Part shown: positions 42,898 through 52,516 of the stretch, in pieces
Numbering within the stretch: the first letter of the stretch is position 1
How the letters are laid out: each line of letters begins with the position of its first letter
From: Sphingobacteriales bacterium
Lineage (GTDB): Bacteria > Bacteroidota > Bacteroidia > Chitinophagales > Chitinophagaceae
NCBI GenBank assembly: GCA_004144185.1
Contig: SEFP01000002.1
Span: forward strand, 682,001 to 746,000
Length of the DNA: 64,000 nt
Reading direction: 5' to 3'
Notes under the pieces: model-generated
Seen by the model: the letters and a program-made list of their open reading frames with translations, nothing else
What the model was told of the DNA's origin: nothing
Database searches by the model: none
Program-made: the position numbers and the translations under genes

Positions 42898-43779
42898 ATG
42901 CTCGTAGCCCTTTACAACCGCACCTTCGATGAAGGAGATGTATCGTTTCTGCAACAACTGGTTCAGCTCCTGGAGTTGCACACGTTGCGGCTGGCGGTCT
43001 TTCAGGATTTTTATGAGCGTTTGATTGCCGCTGGCGTAGCCTTCCGGGAAACACCCCGGTTGTTTCACAGCGGCTCTGATCTGCCATTCAATACCAGTAT
43101 GCTGTTTTCGCTGGGCGGCGACGGCACGCTGCTGGATACCGTTTGCCATGTAGGTGCGAGCGCCATTCCGATCATCGGCATCAATCTGGGCCGGCTGGGC
43201 TTTCTGGCTGCCATCCCGGAAGAGGAAGTTACCCAGGCCGTCGAAAGTCTGGTGCGCGGTTCGTACACCATTGAGCAACGCAGCCTGCTGCATCTGGATG
43301 CCTCCGTCCCCTTGTTTACAGATGCGCCCTTTGCGCTCAACGAGTTTACGCTGCACCGCAAGGATTCGTCTTCGATGATCAAGATTCACACCTACCTCAA
43401 CGGTGAGTTTCTGAACACCTACTGGGCCGACGGCCTGATCGTAGCCACACCTACCGGCTCTACCGGCTACTCGCTTTCCTGCGGAGGACCAGTTGTATTT
43501 CCGCAAACCAGCTCGTTTTTGATTACGCCCGTAGCGCCGCACAACCTGAACGTCCGGCCCATTATCGTGCCCGACGACAATGTTATTTCGTTTGAAGTGG
43601 AAGGACGGGCCGAACATTTCCTCGCGACCCTCGATGCCCGAACCGAAACCATTACGGCCGGGGTGCAGCTGGCGGTCCGGAAAGAAGCGTTTACCATCGC
43701 GCTGGTACGTCCGGATGAGCACAACTTCCTAAAGACCATCAAGCAAAAGCTATACTGGGGCGCCGATACCCGTAATTAA
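42898..43779 (+). CDS. nadK: NAD kinase
   Basis: This 293-residue protein is the normal length. FSLGGDGTLLDTV (about residues 63-75) is the GGDG nucleotide motif, IIGINLGRLGFL (about 88-99) and the NEFTLHRK segment (about 150) are typical, and TPTGSTGYSLSCGGP (about 184-198) is the second conserved region. It phosphorylates NAD to NADP. The ATG at 42898 gives a sensible start. It is divergent from folB and ends at a long bidirectional hairpin. Confidence 0.95.
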   Translation: MLVALYNRTFDEGDVSFLQQLVQLLELHTLRLAVFQDFYERLIAAGVAFRETPRLFHSGSDLPFNTSMLFSLGGDGTLLDTVCHVGASAIPIIGINLGRLGFLAAIPEEEVTQAVESLVRGSYTIEQRSLLHLDASVPLFTDAPFALNEFTLHRKDSSSMIKIHTYLNGEFLNTYWADGLIVATPTGSTGYSLSCGGPVVFPQTSSFLITPVAPHNLNVRPIIVPDDNVISFEVEGRAEHFLATLDARTETITAGVQLAVRKEAFTIALVRPDEHNFLKTIKQKLYWGADTRN

Positions 43780-43789
43780 CCGAACCCAG

Positions 43790-43841
43790 TTCTTTAATGA
43801 GAAACGGCCTGCTCTGTAGCAGGCCGTTTCTCATTAAAGAA
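43790..43841. terminator. Long bidirectional terminator between nadK and a lipoprotein gene
   Basis: A perfect 24-bp stem (43790-43813 with 43818-43841) with a 4-nt loop, the longest hairpin seen here. A/T-rich ends suit both convergent genes. Confidence 0.9.
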
Positions 43842-43854
43842 TGCAAGGATACAT

Positions 43855-44346
43855 TTAGCGGCCCGGAATGTCTTTAAAAGTTCCGGAAAGGGCCGTAGTG
43901 CCCGTAGTACTGGTGCCGGTCACACTAAATTCGCCGGTCCACTTGCTATTGGCAGCCGCCGTGATTTTAAGGGTGCCGGCAGTGGCCTGAAACGAGCCTC
44001 CGGATCCGATCAGGTACGTCAGGGAATTACCTTGCGTGGCAAAATCGTACGTACCCACGCCATCGCCGGTCAGGTTGACTTCAAAAAAGCGCTTGGTAGC
44101 CGTGTCACGGTCGTTTTTATAAACGATGAAGGTTTTGTAACCATTGTTCATAAAAGCCGAATCAGCCGTGAAAGATGCGTCCACGCCACCCTTTGCCTCC
44201 TTCCAGGTCCAGCCAGTTGTGGGAACGGGCGTAGGTGTAGGAGTCGGCGTCGGGGTGGGTGTAGGCGTTGTGCTGTCATTCTTGGAACAGGCCGTAAAGC
44301 TGAGTGCCAGCAGGCTACAGACCGACAGGGTCAAAAGTTTTTTCAT
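43855..44346 (-). CDS. Lipoprotein with Thr-Pro repeat linker
   Basis: From the ATG at 44346 the protein has 163 residues. The lipoprotein signal ends in a lipobox FTAC (Cys20). Residues about 26-42 are a Thr-Pro dipeptide run (TPTPTPTPTPTPTP) acting as a stiff linker. The following about 115-residue domain is beta-rich with several GTYDFATQG-like turns, of a type seen in small Bacteroidota outer-membrane lipoproteins. I do not recognise it further. It faces away from the following acetyltransferase gene. Confidence 0.7.
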   Translation of the reverse strand: MKKLLTLSVCSLLALSFTACSKNDSTTPTPTPTPTPTPTPVPTTGWTWKEAKGGVDASFTADSAFMNNGYKTFIVYKNDRDTATKRFFEVNLTGDGVGTYDFATQGNSLTYLIGSGGSFQATAGTLKITAAANSKWTGEFSVTGTSTTGTTALSGTFKDIPGR

Positions 44347-44478
44347 GGGAGTTATTAAGTGTTTAAAACAGACCTCAAAACTCCGTTTAGAGTCCAACGC
44401 CGGCAATACGATACCCTGCGTATTTTGATTCCGGAAACGCGTATTCCGGCCTACATTCGACTCTTCAATTTCATCCCT

Positions 44479-44913
44479 ATGACGATTCAGCAGATTACAC
44501 CGGAAAGTACTCATTTTCAATCGGTTTGGCAGTTGCGGGAGACGGTGCTCCGGGCTCCGCTGGGACGTTCCCTGAAGAACGAAGATCTTTCAGAAGAGAC
44601 GGCCGACTGTATTTTCGGAGCAATCGAAAACGATGTTCTGGTGGGCTGTTTATTCATCCGCCCGCTTCCGGAAGGCAGGGGAAAACTTCGACAGATGGCC
44701 GTCGCTCCGGACTATCAGGGCCGTGGCATCGGCGCCGCTTTACTGGAGGCCGCCGAGGGGTATGCGCTGGATCAGGGAATGCTGTTTCTCGAACTGCACG
44801 CGCGGGAAACCGCTGTAAACTTTTACACCAAAGCCGGATACCATATATCCGGAGATCGCTTTACGGAAGTAGGTATTCCACACCTCAAAATGATTAAATC
44901 GCTGTCGCAATGA
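44479..44913 (+). CDS. GNAT family N-acetyltransferase
   Basis: From the ATG at 44479 the protein has 144 residues; the frame is open 40 codons upstream, but that stretch shows no conserved features. GKLRQMAVAPDYQGRGIGAALLEAAE (about 80-105) contains the GNAT motif A with the Q/RxxGxG/A acetyl-CoA loop; LELHARETAVNFYTKAGY is the usual C-terminal region. The substrate is unknown. It overlaps the next acetyltransferase-like gene by 4 bp (ATGA), a sign of translational coupling. Confidence 0.88.
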   Translation: MTIQQITPESTHFQSVWQLRETVLRAPLGRSLKNEDLSEETADCIFGAIENDVLVGCLFIRPLPEGRGKLRQMAVAPDYQGRGIGAALLEAAEGYALDQGMLFLELHARETAVNFYTKAGYHISGDRFTEVGIPHLKMIKSLSQ

Positions 44914-46055
44914 AAATTCCGCATTGCAGCGAACTACGGACGAAAATCTATACGCGGGCACAGGAATTGCCCGACACCTGGAGTGCGGCGCTCCCGACGG
45001 GGCATCCATTGCAGAAACAATTGCTGCTGCAACAGGAAGCGATTGTTTTTGAAAACGTCCGTCCCATGTATGTAGCCGTCTATGCCGGCAATCAACTGCT
45101 GGTACTCACATTCTTTCAACTGCTGCACCTGCGCGAGCACCACGTCGCTGCAGCGAAGATGAAACGCTGGCAACAACGCCTGTGGCGCGTCTTTAGCCGT
45201 ATCCGGAAACCCCGGCTGCTGGTAAGCGGGCATTTGTTCCGACATGATTTCGGAGCGGTCTTTATTCCAGAACCCGTACCGGCGTTTGAAGGCTTTAAAG
45301 GCTACCGGCAGGCGCTGAAACTGGCGGCCCGTAAAACCAGCGCCGATGCGATCCTGATTAAAGATCCACCGACTGATTTCCATCCGTTGCTGCAACATTT
45401 TATGCCGCAGTACCGGTTGCTGCCGGGCGATATTTCGATGGAATTGACACTTCCGGAATCCTGGCAAACCATGAGCGACTACGAAGGTTTACTGAAGCAT
45501 AAATATGCCCAGCGGCTGCGCAACATCCGGAAGGCCGGCAGTCCGCTGGACGTACGCTCGCTGGATGCGGCACAGGTGGAACAGGAAGCAGCAGCCATTC
45601 ATCAGTTGTATGAACAGGTCGCTCAGAATCAGCCAGTGCGACTGGGCTTTTTAAGTCCCGATTACCTGCCGCATCTGAAAACCTCGTTTCCGGAATCCTT
45701 TCAGGTCTGGGGCTTTTATGAGGATGATACCCTGGTGGCGTTTGCTTCGGCCTGGCAACGAGGTACGGTTCTGGATATGTTCTACATCGGCTTCGCATAT
45801 GAGCGCAACCGGGACCGACAGTTGTATTTCAACATCCTGTTTTTTGCTGTAGAACAGGCCATCCTGTTACGCTGCGAAAAAATCATTTTTGGCCGTACCG
45901 CGCTCGAAGCCAAAGCCCGCCTTGGGGCACGGCCACAGTATTTACATACGTTTCTGCACATCCGGAATCCGGTTGCACGGGCGCTGGTCGATCAGCTGCA
46001 AACGGCTCTGGCCGAGACGGAAGGCGACTGGGAAAGCCGGCATCCGTTCAAGTAA
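44910..46055 (+). CDS. Long GNAT/FemAB-like acyltransferase
   Basis: This 381-residue protein starts by overlapping the previous stop codon. The C-terminal half (about 150-380) reads as a BioF2-type acetyltransferase domain (for example HKYAQRLRNIRKAG, then ASAWQRGTVLDMFYIGFAY, then ILFFAVEQAILLRCEKIIFGRTALEAK). The N-terminal 140 residues hold another alpha/beta segment with FQLLHLREHHVA and a basic loop. FemAB-like enzymes transfer amino acids or acyl groups to lipid- or cell-wall precursors, but the closest function is not determined. Coupled expression with the upstream GNAT gene suggests a shared small-molecule or peptide substrate. Confidence 0.75.
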   Translation: MKIPHCSELRTKIYTRAQELPDTWSAALPTGHPLQKQLLLQQEAIVFENVRPMYVAVYAGNQLLVLTFFQLLHLREHHVAAAKMKRWQQRLWRVFSRIRKPRLLVSGHLFRHDFGAVFIPEPVPAFEGFKGYRQALKLAARKTSADAILIKDPPTDFHPLLQHFMPQYRLLPGDISMELTLPESWQTMSDYEGLLKHKYAQRLRNIRKAGSPLDVRSLDAAQVEQEAAAIHQLYEQVAQNQPVRLGFLSPDYLPHLKTSFPESFQVWGFYEDDTLVAFASAWQRGTVLDMFYIGFAYERNRDRQLYFNILFFAVEQAILLRCEKIIFGRTALEAKARLGARPQYLHTFLHIRNPVARALVDQLQTALAETEGDWESRHPFK

Positions 46056-46062
46056 CGAACAC

Positions 46063-46470
46063 TTAGCTTCGTTTCCACTCCATCATCTTTTCGGGATAAG
46101 CCAGCGCCTGAAAACCGAATTTACGGTACAGTTCGTGTGCGTCTGTGGTGGCCAGTCGCCAGGTTTTGACGTGTCGGAGCGGCTCGTAGTTCAGGACAAA
46201 TGCAACCAGCTGTTCGCCATACCCCCGGCCACGATACGATTCTGCAATGAATACATCCATCAGATACGCGAATACGGCCTGATCGGTAACCACCCGGGCA
46301 TACCCGATCTGGGTTCCGGACAGGTACATTCCAATATTGACCGAATTCCGGATACAGGTTTCGACGGTCTGCCGGCTACAGTCTTTAGCCCAGTAGGAGG
46401 CGCGCAAAAAGTCGTGAATGAAATCAACATCCAGTAAACAGGGATCTGCAGAACATTCCGGAAGGATCAT
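46063..46470 (-). CDS. GNAT family N-acetyltransferase (small)
   Basis: This 135-residue protein shows VDFIHDFLRASYWAKD at the start and a GNAT acetyl-CoA motif ESYRGRGYGEQLVAFVL (about 73-90). The late segment ATTDAHELYRKFGFQ is the usual end of this subfamily, which resembles small arylamine or amino-group acetyltransferases. It is convergent with the FemAB-like gene, whose stop lies 7 bp away. The substrate is not predictable. Confidence 0.85.
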   Translation of the reverse strand: MILPECSADPCLLDVDFIHDFLRASYWAKDCSRQTVETCIRNSVNIGMYLSGTQIGYARVVTDQAVFAYLMDVFIAESYRGRGYGEQLVAFVLNYEPLRHVKTWRLATTDAHELYRKFGFQALAYPEKMMEWKRS

Positions 46471-46525
46471 AACAGCGGGATTTTCCGGAAGAAAGATACT
46501 CCAGACAGGAACGCGATTGCAATAA

Positions 46526-47182
46526 TTACGTTCGGTTCCGGAAGCCGATTTCAGTAAGGAACTGCTCGCGCGGAATCAACTCGGCCCCCAGGCTCATTAA
46601 GTGTTCGGTCGGCACCTGGCAATCAATCAGCCGGACGCCCTGTGACTGTAGATGCTGCACCCAGCAGATAAAGGCATACTTGCTGCTGTTAGCAACCTGG
46701 CTGAACATACTTTCCCCGAAAAAGACATTTCCCAGTTGCACGCCGTACAGTCCACCCACAAGCTGATCTTCGTTCCAGGCTTCGGCGCTATGGGCATATC
46801 CCATCTGGTGCAACGCCGTATAGCCCGCTTCTACCTCGTCGGTAATCCAGGTGCCGTCCTGGTCGGGGCGATCCGTCTGGCGACACTGTTTCACGACTTG
46901 TTCGAATGCGCTGTCGATCCGGAACTCAAAGGCTTTTTTGCGAAGCAGCGGTTTCATCGAATGACTGATCCGAAGCTTTTCCGGATACAATACGCAACGC
47001 GGATCGGGGCACCACCACAGCGGCGGTTCATCTGCACTGAACCAGGGAAAGATGCCCATCCGGTACGCCGTTAGCACCCGTTCAGGACGCAGGTCACCCC
47101 CCAGCGCCAGCAAGCCGTCCGGCAAGGCCAGGGAAGGGTCCGGAAAGTCCAGTGAATCTTTAGCTAAGACGGTCAGGCGCAT
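46526..47182 (-). CDS. aat: Leucyl/phenylalanyl-tRNA--protein transferase
   Basis: This 218-residue protein has the Aat signature. FPDPSLALPDGLLALGGDL opens the family; YRMGIFPWFSADEPPLWWCPDPRCVL is the W-rich segment; WITDEVEAGYTALHQMGYAHSAEAW and GGLYGVQLGNVFFGESMFS complete it. It adds Leu or Phe to N-terminal Arg or Lys, marking proteins for N-end-rule degradation. It is directly upstream of a TPR gene on the same strand (17 bp apart). Confidence 0.96.
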   Translation of the reverse strand: MRLTVLAKDSLDFPDPSLALPDGLLALGGDLRPERVLTAYRMGIFPWFSADEPPLWWCPDPRCVLYPEKLRISHSMKPLLRKKAFEFRIDSAFEQVVKQCRQTDRPDQDGTWITDEVEAGYTALHQMGYAHSAEAWNEDQLVGGLYGVQLGNVFFGESMFSQVANSSKYAFICWVQHLQSQGVRLIDCQVPTEHLMSLGAELIPREQFLTEIGFRNRT

Positions 47183-47199
47183 ACAAGCAATCGGTTGTG

Positions 47200-48696
47200 C
47201 TAGTTTCCCAGCCGGTCCAGTCCGGCTTTAGCCTGTTGATCAATCGATGCCTGAAAATCGTGTTTGCGCAACGCCAGTGTTTTCCGGAACCAGCTTTTGG
47301 CAACCGCCGCCTGTCCGCTGTTTTCATACAGGATCGCCGTTTGCAGTGCAGCGCGGGCACCAAACTGTTCTTCGCTTTCCTTTCCGGACTCGTAGGCAGC
47401 GTTGTAATAGGATAATGCTTTAGGCATCTGTCCCAAGCCCTCATAGGTGCGGCCGACGCGGTAATAATACTCCAGTTTGTACCCAGGTACAGTCAGTACC
47501 GCCGGAGCGATGGCAGTGAGTTTCTGAATCGCCTGATTGTAAAAACCGCCATCGCACAGCAGCCGGGCAGCCAGCAGCGAAGGTTCCGGAAGCGCACCGG
47601 CCGTAGCAGCCCGCTGCGCCTGTTTGTCCGCATCTACAAACGTGTTCCCTGTTTTGGCCATTGCACGCAGCTTTTCGGCGGCCTTATCGGCCCGGCCCTG
47701 TAAATGATACAACCAGGCAATTTTTTGCATTGCATCCTTGCGGTACCAGGCACCCGGTGCCGTAGCCAGGTATTTCTCAAATGCGCCAATACCGCTCGGG
47801 TCGAGCTGGAACAGGTAGGCATAGCCCAGTTCATAATCGACCACCGGGAACCGGCGGCTTTCCGGAAACCGCTGGGCGGTGCGCAGGTACTGCAACGCCG
47901 CATCAGCATGACGGTAATTGAGCGCCAGATTCGCCGCTACCAGACTGTTGAGCAGATTGTCGCTTGCATCAAATGAGGGCGAGGAAACGGCTTGCCAGGC
48001 AGCTTCCTGCTGGTGTAGGAGGTAAAAGCGCAGGTAATGGTAGAACAAAGCAGCTTCCTGTCGGAACGGTGCCTGGGCACTTTTGCTTTGGTCCAGAAAA
48101 CGACCAATGTCATTGACGCCCTTTACGGTACTGCCTTTGACGCCAAAAACAGAGGCAACCCACCGGTAATCATCCGGAATCGTCCCGGCAATGGCTTCTT
48201 CAAGGCCTAGAAACAACTGATTGGGTGCAAACGACGGAAAGCGTTTGCTGTTTTCTTTGAGTTGCGCGTACGATTTCCGGAAGGCTAATGCTGCTTTGAG
48301 ACGCTCGCCAAAGCGAACGTGTACCAGTGCCCAGTGCAGGTGCAATACACCAGTTGTCAATCCTTGCCAGGGCGCATCTTCCGAGCCTTTTTCCATCCAG
48401 GCAATGCGTTCATCATAATGACTTTTGCGCTGTGCATATTCATGGGGATCACCGTTGAGCATCAGCAGCAGGCAGTCTTCATAATCGGCCAGAAACACCG
48501 GCAACAGATTGCCCGGCTCGGCTACAATAGCCCGACGAACGGCAGCCGCACCTTCCGGAAAACGCAGCGACAGGTACGCATCATAGGCCGCAGCACAATC
48601 CGGGGTATAGCGAAAGAAGTAGGTATCCGACGGATCCGCATGGGTGGAACTTCGGACACCCACCAGCAGAAACAGTACAAGCCCCAGGATGCGCAT
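47200..48696 (-). CDS. Secreted tetratricopeptide-like protein
   Basis: From the ATG at 48696 the protein has 498 residues with a signal peptide (about 1-20). Helical repeats with TPR-like spacing run along most of its length, clearest in the C-terminal half, which ends in ALSYYNAAYESGKESEEQ and ALQTAILYENSGQAAVAKS. A TTG at 48705 would add three residues. It is probably a periplasmic scaffold. The adjacent aat gene on the same strand starts 17 bp after its stop, so the two may be co-transcribed. Confidence 0.75.
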   Translation of the reverse strand: MRILGLVLFLLVGVRSSTHADPSDTYFFRYTPDCAAAYDAYLSLRFPEGAAAVRRAIVAEPGNLLPVFLADYEDCLLLMLNGDPHEYAQRKSHYDERIAWMEKGSEDAPWQGLTTGVLHLHWALVHVRFGERLKAALAFRKSYAQLKENSKRFPSFAPNQLFLGLEEAIAGTIPDDYRWVASVFGVKGSTVKGVNDIGRFLDQSKSAQAPFRQEAALFYHYLRFYLLHQQEAAWQAVSSPSFDASDNLLNSLVAANLALNYRHADAALQYLRTAQRFPESRRFPVVDYELGYAYLFQLDPSGIGAFEKYLATAPGAWYRKDAMQKIAWLYHLQGRADKAAEKLRAMAKTGNTFVDADKQAQRAATAGALPEPSLLAARLLCDGGFYNQAIQKLTAIAPAVLTVPGYKLEYYYRVGRTYEGLGQMPKALSYYNAAYESGKESEEQFGARAALQTAILYENSGQAAVAKSWFRKTLALRKHDFQASIDQQAKAGLDRLGN

Positions 48697-48742
48697 CGGC
48701 TGCAAAACTAAGACTCCGGGAAAAAGCCCGGATCAAACACGG

Positions 48743-48904
48743 TTAGAGACGCCACAAGACAAAGCACAGCAACCCGATAAAAGCCGCCAACGCCAGCCAG
48801 TACCGTGCCTGGGGCGACATCATGGAAGACTTTCGGGGCTTCACGCCAAAGATGAGAAAGCCTACAAACGACAGCGCGAAAAGTAAAAAAAGAAAGCGTT
48901 TCAT
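48743..48904 (-). CDS. Small membrane protein, 53 residues
   Basis: This short frame runs from the ATG at 48904 to a TAA at 48743-48745. MKRFLFLLFALSFVGFLIFG is a hydrophobic first helix; VKPRKSSMMSPQARYW a basic/polar loop; LALAAFIGLLCFVLWRL a second helix. This looks like a two-helix inner-membrane protein. It sits between paaZ and the TPR gene on the same strand. I do not recognise it. Confidence 0.55.
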   Translation of the reverse strand: MKRFLFLLFALSFVGFLIFGVKPRKSSMMSPQARYWLALAAFIGLLCFVLWRL

Positions 48905-48951
48905 TAGAGAAGCCGTCTGTACAGAACAGCTGACAAAGATTGGATTGTAAA

Positions 48952-48980
48952 AGAGCGACGCCCGGTCCGGGCGTCGCTCT
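48952..48980 (-). terminator. paaZ terminator (near-perfect palindrome)
   Basis: Fourteen-base arms (48952-48965 and 48967-48980) form a 29-bp palindrome, 10 bp past the paaZ stop. Its minus-strand exit reads CTTTTACAA. Confidence 0.75.
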
Positions 48981-48990
48981 CAAAAGGTAC

Positions 48991-51045
48991 TTAGGACTGA
49001 TTCCGCTTTTTGACCATGGTCAGGATGGTTGCGATCGCTACGGTCTCGCCCGTCTGGTCGTATACATCTACCAGCCAGCGCACAATGCCTTTCGCCACGT
49101 CGGTTTCATCGCGCTTTTCGGTATCGGTTTTTTCTTTTACGGTCAGCTTCACGCCGATGGTCGTACCGGGATACACAGGCTTTGTAAACCGGCACTCGTC
49201 GATGCCATAGTTCAGCAACACTGGACCTTTCTTCGCGTCCACGAACATTCCCGCCGCTTTCGACAGGATGTAATAGCCATGCGCTACGCGGCCTTCGAAG
49301 ATGGTGCCTTCCAGCGAGGTCGCATCCATGTGAGCGTAAAAATGGTCGCCCGAAACGTTGGCGAAGTTGGTGATATCGGCTTCGGTAACGGTATGTTTTG
49401 CAGTGATGAGCGTATCACCGATTTGAAGATCTTCAAAATGCTTCCGGAACGGATGCACCTCGGTTTCCCGCTGGGCACCACCTTGCTGATACACATTGGT
49501 AATAGCCGTCAGCGTAGTCGGTGAGCCTTGTACGGCAGTACGTTGCAGGTAATGCATCACGCCCCGCATACCGCCCATTTCCTCCCCGCCACCGGCCCGG
49601 CCCGGCCCGCCATGAATCAGCATGGGCAACGGAGAGCCGTGACCGGTACTTTCTTTGGCGCAGTCGCGGTTGAGCACCATAATCCGCCCGTGCATGATGG
49701 CGGCTTCCAGTACAAAATCGCGGGCAATAGCGTCATCAGCCGTTACAATCGAACAGACAAGCGATCCTCTGCCCATCTTGGCCAGTTCAATCGCGTCATC
49801 CAGGGTATCGTACGGCAGAATGGTACTGACGGGTCCGAAGGCTTCAATCTCGTGTACATCGGTCTTCCGGAACGGATCGGTATTAAGGAACACCAGCGGC
49901 GACAGGAACGCGCCTTTCTCCTTATCGGCACCGATGACTTCAAAATCAGTCAGGCTACCAATCACCAGTTCCTGCGTTTGACTCAGTTCGGCTACGCGGG
50001 TGCGCACTTCTTCGCGCTGGCTTTGACCGGCCAGAGGGCCCATCCGGACGCCTTCCACGCGCGGGTCGCCTACGGTGGTGCCTTTCAGGCGTTTGCCCAG
50101 GGCGATCTGAACATCTTCTACCTTATCAGACGGCACCAGAATACGGCGGATCGCGGTACATTTCTGGCCGGCTTTGGTGGTCATCTCCCGGACCACTTCT
50201 TTGATGAACAGATCCCACTCCGGCATCTCAGGCGTCACGTCGGGACCCAGCACGCAGCAGTTGAGCGAGTCGGCTTCCAGATTGAACGGCACGGCTTCGC
50301 TGAGGATGCGCGCACTACTTTTCAGCATGAGACCAGTCGTTGCCGAACCGGTAAAGGTGACGACATCGCCGTTGCGGACCTGATCGGTGATGCCCCGCGC
50401 CGAACCGCAGATCAGCTGCAACGAGCCTTCCGGAAGGATGGAGCTTTCGATGATGGACTTAAATACGGCCTCCGTCAGAAATGAGGTGAGCGTGGCGGGT
50501 TTTACAATCGCCGGAACGCCTGCCAGTAGGTTGACAGCGATCTTCTCCAGCATCCCCCAGACCGGGAAATTGAAAGCGTTGATGTGAATGGCGACCCCCT
50601 GAAGCGGCACCATGATGTGCTGGCCTACAAAGGTGCCTTGCTTGGAAATCTTCGCTTGCTGTCCGTCTACATAAAAGCGCTCATCCGGAAACTGCCGGCG
50701 CAGCGATGCGTAAGAAAACAGATTGCCGATCCCGCCTTCGATATCCACCCAGGAATCGGCACGGGTCGCACCGGTCAGGGCCGAGATTTCATAGAAATAA
50801 TCTTTGCGATCGAGCAGGTAAAACGCCAGTGCTTTGAGCATCCGGCCCCGCTCGTGGAAGGTCAGTTTACGCAATGCCGGTCCGCCCACTTTCCGGGCAT
50901 AGTCCATCATGGAGGCGAAATCCAGCCCGTCGGAGGAGGCCGTATAGATCGCTTCGCCGGTAATGGCGTTGTGAAGCGTTTCACCGGTTTTGGAAGCCGT
51001 GTGCCAGTGGCCTTCGGCGTAGTTCTGAAGTTGGGTCAGCGACAT
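48991..51045 (-). CDS. paaZ: Phenylacetate degradation bifunctional protein PaaZ
   Basis: From the ATG at 51045 the protein has 684 residues: an aldehyde dehydrogenase half (about 1-520) and a MaoC-like enoyl-CoA hydratase half (about 545-684). The dehydrogenase shows NAFNFPVWG, then FTGSATTG, then TTKAGQKCTAIRR with the catalytic Cys. The hydratase half contains VSGDHFYAHMD with the Asp-His pair. PaaZ opens the ring-oxepin CoA and oxidises the resulting semialdehyde in aerobic phenylacetate breakdown. An inverted repeat with a promoter element lies directly upstream of its start. PaaD is at 34.6 kb. Confidence 0.95.
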   Translation of the reverse strand: MSLTQLQNYAEGHWHTASKTGETLHNAITGEAIYTASSDGLDFASMMDYARKVGGPALRKLTFHERGRMLKALAFYLLDRKDYFYEISALTGATRADSWVDIEGGIGNLFSYASLRRQFPDERFYVDGQQAKISKQGTFVGQHIMVPLQGVAIHINAFNFPVWGMLEKIAVNLLAGVPAIVKPATLTSFLTEAVFKSIIESSILPEGSLQLICGSARGITDQVRNGDVVTFTGSATTGLMLKSSARILSEAVPFNLEADSLNCCVLGPDVTPEMPEWDLFIKEVVREMTTKAGQKCTAIRRILVPSDKVEDVQIALGKRLKGTTVGDPRVEGVRMGPLAGQSQREEVRTRVAELSQTQELVIGSLTDFEVIGADKEKGAFLSPLVFLNTDPFRKTDVHEIEAFGPVSTILPYDTLDDAIELAKMGRGSLVCSIVTADDAIARDFVLEAAIMHGRIMVLNRDCAKESTGHGSPLPMLIHGGPGRAGGGEEMGGMRGVMHYLQRTAVQGSPTTLTAITNVYQQGGAQRETEVHPFRKHFEDLQIGDTLITAKHTVTEADITNFANVSGDHFYAHMDATSLEGTIFEGRVAHGYYILSKAAGMFVDAKKGPVLLNYGIDECRFTKPVYPGTTIGVKLTVKEKTDTEKRDETDVAKGIVRWLVDVYDQTGETVAIATILTMVKKRNQS

Positions 51046-51048
51046 AGG

Positions 51049-51089
51049 AAAGAGAAGCCTGTTTTGCATACAAAAATAGGCTTCTCTTT
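51049..51089 (-). promoter_or_regulatory. paaZ promoter flanked by a 12-bp inverted repeat (operator-like)
   Basis: Perfect 12-bp arms (51049-51060 and 51078-51089) lie on either side of TATTTTTG (51071-51078 on the minus strand), a TAnnTTTG-type -7 element. If that is the promoter, one arm lies upstream of the start site and the other in the 5' leader, so the repeat fits a regulator-binding dyad around the promoter better than an RNA hairpin. PaaR-type TetR repressors bind such sites elsewhere; which regulator applies here is not known. Confidence 0.55.
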
Positions 51090-51143
51090 CGGCAGCAGTC
51101 TGCAATGACTTTTAAACTGCTTTTTCGGAAATTCTTATAGGAT

Positions 51144-51365
51144 CTATCGCTCGGCAGCCGGCACCTGCACGCCGGGCGTCTGAACTCCGGCAGGACGTAT
51201 TTTGCCCGCTTGAGGAGTTGCCGGACGGCGGATCGCGGTGTCCTGCACAACCGCAGGCGCTCCAGTCTGGCCCGTACTGGTTGTACTGTAGGTCGGACGT
51301 GCGCAGGCTGTCAGTAACAGGCCGCTCAGACCCATCCACACAGATTTTTTAAGAAGCGGTTGCAT
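51144..51365 (-). CDS. Small Pro/Thr-rich lipoprotein
   Basis: From the ATG at 51365 the protein has 73 residues. The signal ends in a lipobox LLTAC (Cys20), followed by a Pro/Thr/Ala-rich mature part with repeated GVQTPGVQVP-like spacing. It resembles short Bacteroidota lipoproteins that act as linkers or anchors. It is between the MoxR gene and paaZ on the minus strand. Function unknown. Confidence 0.55.
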   Translation of the reverse strand: MQPLLKKSVWMGLSGLLLTACARPTYSTTSTGQTGAPAVVQDTAIRRPATPQAGKIRPAGVQTPGVQVPAAER

Positions 51366-51416
51366 CACACTTGAATTTTGATATCGACGGACGTATGCGC
51401 ACAGTCCGGAATGTAT

Positions 51417-52388
<972 letters not shown>

Positions 52389-52516
52389 GGCCGTAAATTA
52401 AGTCAATTGGCCTTAGGCAACGCCAACAGGCGTTTGACCGGTTGCAATCATTTGTAATAAGAAGGATTCCAGGCTGCATACCCACCCAAGGAAGCATGGG
52501 AGTGTACCTTTCCGGA

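Noticed and set aside
44220-44275. Phase-variable simple repeat in the Thr-Pro lipoprotein gene
   Set aside because: The DNA repeat is imperfect (mixed codons), so slippage is unlikely; only the protein is repetitive.
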